Shown one piece after another: positions 59,875 to 64,000 of a stretch of DNA of 64,000 bases. The stretch covers positions 1 to 64,000 of the forward strand of contig CAXXJI010000020.1 of the NCBI GenBank assembly GCA_963666035.2, given 5' to 3'. A program made the translations under genes and the position numbers. Numbering within the stretch: the first letter of the stretch is position 1; each line of letters starts with the position of its first letter. A model generated the notes under the pieces. The model searched no databases. It had not been told where the DNA came from and saw only the letters and a list, made by a program, of their open reading frames with translations. The DNA comes from CALMFG01 sp963666035 (GTDB lineage: Bacteria; Bacillota; Clostridia; Christensenellales; CALMFG01).

Positions 59875-60075
59875 ATGAGTGGTACAGTCAAATGGTTCAA
59901 TTCTGATAAAGGTTATGGATTCATCACTGGTGATGACGGAGTGGATGTGTTCGCACATTATTCCCAGATTCATGCTGATGGTTTTAAAAACTTGGAAGAA
60001 GGCCAGAAGGTTGAGTTCGATGTAACCCAGGGAGCAAAAGGCCCGCAGGCTGAAAACATTACTGTGGTTGGCTAA
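59875..60075 (+). CDS. Cold-shock protein
   Basis: A 66-residue single cold-shock domain with both RNA-binding motifs, GYGFITG (RNP1) and VFAHYSQI (RNP2). ATG 59875 is preceded by AGGAGGT at good spacing. The protein should bind single-stranded RNA and DNA and act as an RNA chaperone. Single gene with its own terminator. Confidence 0.95.
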   Translation: MSGTVKWFNSDKGYGFITGDDGVDVFAHYSQIHADGFKNLEEGQKVEFDVTQGAKGPQAENITVVG

Positions 60076-60092
60076 TTTAACCAAGACCCTAC

Positions 60093-60120
60093 AAGGCACC
60101 GATTAATCGGTGCCTTTTTT
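60093..60120 (+). terminator. Intrinsic terminator of the cold-shock gene
   Basis: AAGGCACCGA pairs with TCGGTGCCTT over TTAA (10-bp stem) and is followed by T6. Confidence 0.92.
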
Positions 60121-60416
60121 GTGTAAGAAAACTTCTCGCTGTGCAGGGAATCAAAAAAGCTTTAGCCATGTTTAAAACTGGAAAGAGGTAAACATGATAG
60201 ATGCAGAATGATGATAAGGCCATGTGCACAGGCTGGTAGAAATTTTGCCTCATAAATGGGTATACCATTTATATAACTATGAGTGTATTCAGCAAAAAAC
60301 AAAAAGCTGGCACATTATGAAAAACGATGTCAGCTTGAGAAATTCGTAGCTATCCTGCTATAGGACTTTTATCCCTGTCTGATAAACTGCGTTCAGTTCA
60401 CTACACCCGAGGATAT
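60121..60416. other. Intergenic region, no gene seen
   Basis: About 296 bases between the cold-shock terminator and the convergent VanX-type gene. A short inverted repeat AAATGGGTATACCATTT is present near 60255-60271. I see no coding frame with an RBS, no tRNA and no further terminator. Confidence 0.5.
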
Positions 60417-61514
60417 TTATTCAAACATACTCAAAGGGAAATCCATCACCGGATAGTCTTCCCAGTCCGAATCGTTAAAGTGCCACCACTCGCCGTAATA
60501 GGTGATAAATCCGGCGTCAGTCATCGCTTCGGTCAGCGCATCCAGATGCGCGTGCTGTTCGGCGGTCATATATGACCCGCGCGAAGCGTCACTCACATCC
60601 ATTACCCGATCGTCAGTCGGCATATTCACCGGTTCACCGTTTCGGTAAAGCGTCACGTCCACCGCCGCGCCGCGGTTGTGCTTAGATCCCTTTTTGGGGT
60701 CGGCCAAAAGGGTTGGGTCATTGACAAATTTGTACATCGCTTCCGAAACCGAATAAGGCCGATAAGCGTCCCAGAGCACCAGCTGATAGCCTTTTTCATT
60801 CAGCGCCGCAGCGGCCTTGGCCAATTTCTCGCCGGTACTGTATTGAATCAGTGCGGTTTCGCTGCTGTACATCTTCTTGCCGATAAAATTGTCGTCATAT
60901 GCCAGCGTGAGTTTAATCATCACATCGGGCGCCGCGTGTGAAAGAAAATCCAGCTTGGAATACATTTTTTTGCCGGTGATGACATCTTCGGTTTCCACAC
61001 CATAGAGAATATCCGGTAAAGCCGCAGGCTCTTCAAAAACGATGAAATCATCGCGGATATATCCGATATCCTCGTTGTATGAAACCTGATACCATCGGTG
61101 GGTATCCTCCTGAACTTCGGTGATGCTCAATATATTTACTTGCTCACGGTCACGCACCAAAGCCAAGCTCAGTGAATCGGTAGAGGGCAGGGTGCGCACC
61201 TTGACGGAGGATCCAAAATCCCCGGTCTGCACCCATCCGGTTTCGGGCAATTCAGCTGAAGCTGTAGGCGCACCCGAAGGTGAAGCGTCGGAGTTATCTA
61301 AAAAGAAATAGGGATCGGCGGTGGGGAAATTTTCTACCATTGTATGATCTTTGGCTTGAGAATTTCGTGTGGCGACCAAAACGGTGGCGATCGCAAGCCC
61401 GATGATTATCACCCCGACACATGCGATAATGATGATGGTTAGCCTGGGGTTCATCGTTTTGCGCTCGGCGCTGGGGGTCACTTTGGTCTTTAAACCGTTG
61501 CCTTGTTTTTTCAT
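60417..61514 (-). CDS. VanX-type D-Ala-D-Ala dipeptidase with SH3 domain
   Basis: The 365-residue protein has an N-terminal cytoplasmic tail, one TM helix (about 25-48), a Ser/Pro linker, a bacterial SH3-type domain (about 90-165: SVKVRTLPSTDSLSLALV) and an M15D dipeptidase domain (about 175-363). Metal ligands are visible in SKHNRGAAVDVTLY (SxHxxGxAxD) and EWWHF. The membrane anchor and SH3 domain place it at the cell wall, which suggests peptidoglycan turnover rather than vancomycin resistance; no vanHA genes are nearby. Confidence 0.9.
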   Translation of the reverse strand: MKKQGNGLKTKVTPSAERKTMNPRLTIIIIACVGVIIIGLAIATVLVATRNSQAKDHTMVENFPTADPYFFLDNSDASPSGAPTASAELPETGWVQTGDFGSSVKVRTLPSTDSLSLALVRDREQVNILSITEVQEDTHRWYQVSYNEDIGYIRDDFIVFEEPAALPDILYGVETEDVITGKKMYSKLDFLSHAAPDVMIKLTLAYDDNFIGKKMYSSETALIQYSTGEKLAKAAAALNEKGYQLVLWDAYRPYSVSEAMYKFVNDPTLLADPKKGSKHNRGAAVDVTLYRNGEPVNMPTDDRVMDVSDASRGSYMTAEQHAHLDALTEAMTDAGFITYYGEWWHFNDSDWEDYPVMDFPLSMFE

Positions 61515-61673
61515 ATCGTTACCTGAATATTAGTTTTGGTTTACAGTTCCTAATGCTTTTTGTAAATCATACTATATACGCTTTTGCGCCGTCAACAATT
61601 TGAGGCTTTGGCGGTGATGAATTTTGTGTTAATATTGCGGGAGAAGAAAACTAAACTTGGGAGAACTCCGCTG

Positions 61674-62093
61674 ATGATGCTGATATCGGTCGCTATCGTT
61701 GTACTGTCTAATATTTTTTACCATATCACCCAAAAAACCACGCCCGCGGCGGTCAATCCGTTCGGGGCGCTTTTTGTGACGTATATCACCGCGATTGCGC
61801 TCACGCTCGTCGGTATGTTTGTATACCGGCCGGATGGGGGAACGATGCAGGTGTTTAAGGGCGTCAACTGGACCAGCGTGGTGCTGGGGCTCGCCATCGT
61901 GGGGCTGGAGATCGGTACGCTTTTGATGTACCGTTCGGGCTGGCAGATTTCTTTGGGCGCTCTTGTGGCCAATATCGCGCTCGCGGCACTGCTCATCCCG
62001 ATCGGGATTTCACTGTATCACGAGAGCTTAAACGCAAGCAAAATCATCGGCATTTTGCTCTGTGTCGCAGGGCTGTATTTTATCAACCGCTAA
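61674..62093 (+). CDS. Small EamA-like membrane protein
   Basis: A 139-residue, four-helix protein that looks like one half of an EamA/DMT transporter: four TM helices near 1-20, 33-55, 68-90 and 95-137, ending in GILLCVAGLYFINR. ATG 61674 is chosen because GGGAG lies ten bases upstream; the frame is open from 61584. DMT members of this size act as dimers. Ends four bases inside convergent adh. Confidence 0.8.
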   Translation: MMLISVAIVVLSNIFYHITQKTTPAAVNPFGALFVTYITAIALTLVGMFVYRPDGGTMQVFKGVNWTSVVLGLAIVGLEIGTLLMYRSGWQISLGALVANIALAALLIPIGISLYHESLNASKIIGILLCVAGLYFINR

Positions 62094-63250
62094 ATCAACC
62101 GGCTTAAAATATCAACCGCATCCTGCAGGGTCACCTCGGCAGGATTTTTTTTCATCGAAGAACCCATGCTGGCTTCAGCGATTTTCTGGACATCGCTTTG
62201 ATTAACGCCATAGCCCTTCAAATCTTTCGGCAGACCCAGTTTGTGGTTCAGCGCTTCCACCCGCGCCACAGCGGCCGCGCAGGCCTCATCGACGTCTTCA
62301 AACTTTTTGTTTTCCAAGACCTCACCAATCACAGCATACTTGGTGACGCCTCTTTTGATATTAAACCGCATCGCTTCGGGCAGCAAGATGCCGCAGGCCG
62401 CGCCGTGGGGTATATCGGTATGTGCACCCAATCCAGCGGCAAGCCCGTGCGCCACCCCCAAACCGGCATTCGCGAGGCAGAGCCCGCTGACCATGGCGCA
62501 GACCGCGAGTGTGGTGCGCGCCTTGGCGTCATCCGTGTCGTACACCGCTTCCAGTGCATCCATGGCCAAAACGGTATGATGCAGAGCCAGCGCGTCGGTC
62601 ATCGAATTAGGGTTTTGTGTGGTGTAAGCTTCAATCAACTGACAGACCGCGTCCATCCCCGAGGCGGCCAAAACGGATTTGGGCATGCCTTGGGTGAGGT
62701 CGGGGTCCAGCACAGCCACGTCGGCGATCATGGCATCGTCCCGCATGCTGACCTTAAAGCCTTTTTCCCGCGAGGAGATCACCGCGTTTTTGGTCACCTC
62801 GGTGCCTGTGCCCGATGTGGTGGGAACAGCGATAAAACAAAGCGGCTGTCTTGTCAGCTTTCTGCCCGCGCCCACGCCTTCCAGATATTCCATCACGCCG
62901 CCGTCATTGACGGCCAGCGCCGCCACGGCTTTGGCGGTGTCCAAAACGCTTCCGCCCCCAATGCCCACTATGGCATCAATGCCGCTTTCCCGTGCAAATT
63001 CAGCGGCCGCGTCCACGCTTTCGGGCGAGGGTTCGCCGGACTCCACTTCGTACGTAAATACCGAAGCAGGGCACAGCCCCGCCTGAATTTCTTCAAACAG
63101 CGCTTTTTTGGCCAGTGATGCCCCATGCAGCAGCATCACCTTTTTGGCGCTTTGGGGCAGATAGGCGTTTAAGGCTTTTGCCTTGCCTGCGCCGATATCG
63201 ATTTTGACCGGGGAGATAAAAGAAAAATTATTCATAAGGGTAAGACTCAA
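62090..63250 (-). CDS. Iron-containing alcohol dehydrogenase
   Basis: The 386-residue group III alcohol dehydrogenase has GIGGGSVLDTAK (NAD binding), the metal-binding region AHGLAAGLGAHTDIPHGAACGILLPEAMRFN with the His ligands, and AVPTTSGTGTEVTKNAVI. The substrate cannot be assigned. Fermentative aldehyde or ketone reduction is the usual role. Single-gene unit. Confidence 0.92.
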   Translation of the reverse strand: MSLTLMNNFSFISPVKIDIGAGKAKALNAYLPQSAKKVMLLHGASLAKKALFEEIQAGLCPASVFTYEVESGEPSPESVDAAAEFARESGIDAIVGIGGGSVLDTAKAVAALAVNDGGVMEYLEGVGAGRKLTRQPLCFIAVPTTSGTGTEVTKNAVISSREKGFKVSMRDDAMIADVAVLDPDLTQGMPKSVLAASGMDAVCQLIEAYTTQNPNSMTDALALHHTVLAMDALEAVYDTDDAKARTTLAVCAMVSGLCLANAGLGVAHGLAAGLGAHTDIPHGAACGILLPEAMRFNIKRGVTKYAVIGEVLENKKFEDVDEACAAAVARVEALNHKLGLPKDLKGYGVNQSDVQKIAEASMGSSMKKNPAEVTLQDAVDILSRLI

Positions 63251-63376
63251 CTTTATTTATTTTGTATTATTAGTTTAACATAGAATAAAAGCAATTTAAT
63301 AGAGGAAAGAATATAGGAAATAATATATAATTGTGGAAATATACGCACTAAAATAGTAATTTGGAGGTAAAATATA

Positions 63377-63904
63377 ATGGAAGATCTAATTACTTGTATG
63401 AACACATATAGTGGTGCTATGCAGGTGATACTAACGCTGGGTTATGTTGTAGTAACAGTATTAATACTGTTCTCAAATCGACAGAGTATAAAAGCGATGG
63501 AGAACTCAACTAAACAAAGCTTATATATGCATGACCAGAGTATTAAAGTACAATTATTTGATAGGCGTAAAGAATTTTATGAGAAATTCGAAGAAGTAGT
63601 GAGAACAAATCTTGATCTAATAGAGAGCGACAAATTTTCTGAAGATGAGAAAAAACAAATAGAGAAATTATGTGGTGAAATGATTTTTCTATTCGATGAG
63701 GAAATTATGAGTATAGCAAATGAAATAAATGATCAATTATCAAAAATCGACCGTTTTCAATGTTATGTAAAAAGAGCTGAAGAAAAAGAAGATGATGAGA
63801 ATGAAGATAAGTATGAAGCATTAATTGATAAAGAGTTGCTTGAAATGAGTAAAAATATGAAACGTGCAAGAAAACGCATTAGAGAATATTTAATAATAAC
63901 ATAG
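63377..63904 (+). CDS. Unknown membrane-anchored coiled-coil protein, AT-rich
   Basis: The 175-residue protein has a short extracytoplasmic N-terminus, one TM helix (about 15-34) and a long charged helical cytoplasmic part (about 40-175) with many Glu, Lys and Asp. The gene is markedly AT-rich and uses AT-ending codons, unlike most of the window, which suggests recent acquisition. GGAGGT lies 10 bases before ATG 63377. Similar small TM plus coiled-coil proteins occur in mobile or defence islands, but I cannot assign one. 63905-64000 holds nothing recognisable. Confidence 0.7.
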   Translation: MEDLITCMNTYSGAMQVILTLGYVVVTVLILFSNRQSIKAMENSTKQSLYMHDQSIKVQLFDRRKEFYEKFEEVVRTNLDLIESDKFSEDEKKQIEKLCGEMIFLFDEEIMSIANEINDQLSKIDRFQCYVKRAEEKEDDENEDKYEALIDKELLEMSKNMKRARKRIREYLIIT

Positions 63905-64000
63905 ATTTAATTTATAGAGAAAGCGTAAAACAATTGAAACCGATACCCCTAACTGATATAATCTAATCAATTATGCAGAGTAGTTTCCTTGCGTAAAGTG

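Noticed and set aside
60417..61514. Vancomycin-resistance locus
   Set aside because: Only a VanX-type peptidase is present, membrane-anchored and with an SH3 domain; no vanH, vanA-type ligase or vanRS genes are adjacent.
62198..63118. Long open frame on the plus strand opposite the iron alcohol dehydrogenase
   Set aside because: Antisense to a clear dehydrogenase gene, with His/Arg/Gly-rich unfamily-like translation and no RBS.
1..64000. CRISPR arrays, insertion sequences or prophage
   Set aside because: No regularly spaced repeats, transposase-like frames, integrases or structural phage genes were seen.

Overview
The window looks like a chromosomal stretch from an anaerobic member of the Bacillota, most likely a Clostridia-like lineage. 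I could not place it more precisely. The evidence is the gene order def-fmt-rsmB-rlmN-stp-prkC-rsgA-rpe-thiN, Mini-RNase III, sigma-A type promoters, strong AGGAGG-type ribosome binding sites, an LL-diaminopimelate aminotransferase, GerMN lipoproteins, ferredoxin-dependent indolepyruvate oxidoreductase and a CoA-disulfide-reductase/rhodanese/TusA/DsrE fusion.

Layout. 1-354: 5' end of dapL (minus). 523-8927: an eight-gene aromatic amino-acid operon (aroF, tyrA, aroB, aroA, aroC, pheA, fused aroE-aroK, aroQ) behind a leader that encodes a 37-residue peptide with 14 Phe/Tyr codons, followed by mutually exclusive antiterminator and terminator hairpins, i.e. a transcription attenuator. 8928-11177 (minus): a CapA-type lipoprotein and a pseudouridine-synthase homologue lacking the catalytic Asp. 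11282-19922: the def-to-thiN housekeeping operon. 20156-24956: tRNA-Glu, a two-component system and two GerMN lipoproteins. 24953-27618 (minus): priA and mrnC. 27719-30849: SGNH lipoprotein, XpaC-TelA pair and a Crp/Fnr regulator. 30863-34869: redox/sulfur genes (thioredoxin, rhodanese lipoprotein, ferredoxin, four-domain fusion oxidoreductase) with two palindromic operator candidates.

35354-48037 is the most unusual part: a single-strand operon with its own promoter and terminator. It encodes a polytopic membrane protein (possibly one protein split by a -1 frameshift at an A AAA AAG heptamer), a membrane-anchored vWA protein, a vWA lipoprotein, a four-helix membrane protein, a tubulin/FtsZ-like GTPase homologue, a 1125-residue protein with a C-terminal HSP70/actin-type ATPase core, and a bitopic membrane protein. 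Tubulin-like and actin-like NTPases together with two exported vWA modules suggest a trans-envelope, filament- or force-based machine whose function I cannot name.

48967-57833 is a catabolic module for aromatic 2-oxo acids: two sodium/solute symporters (one with a small accessory protein), two phenylacetate-CoA ligases, IorA, IorB and a double ACT protein. 58029-64000 carries a methyltransferase, an Mrp ATPase, a cold-shock protein, a VanX-type dipeptidase, a small EamA-like protein, an iron alcohol dehydrogenase and an AT-rich orphan gene.

Several genes (tyrA twice, telA, the 35.9-kb membrane gene, the second paaK) show single-base frame breaks in otherwise conserved reading frames. Some or all may be sequence errors, and this tempers every frameshift interpretation below.
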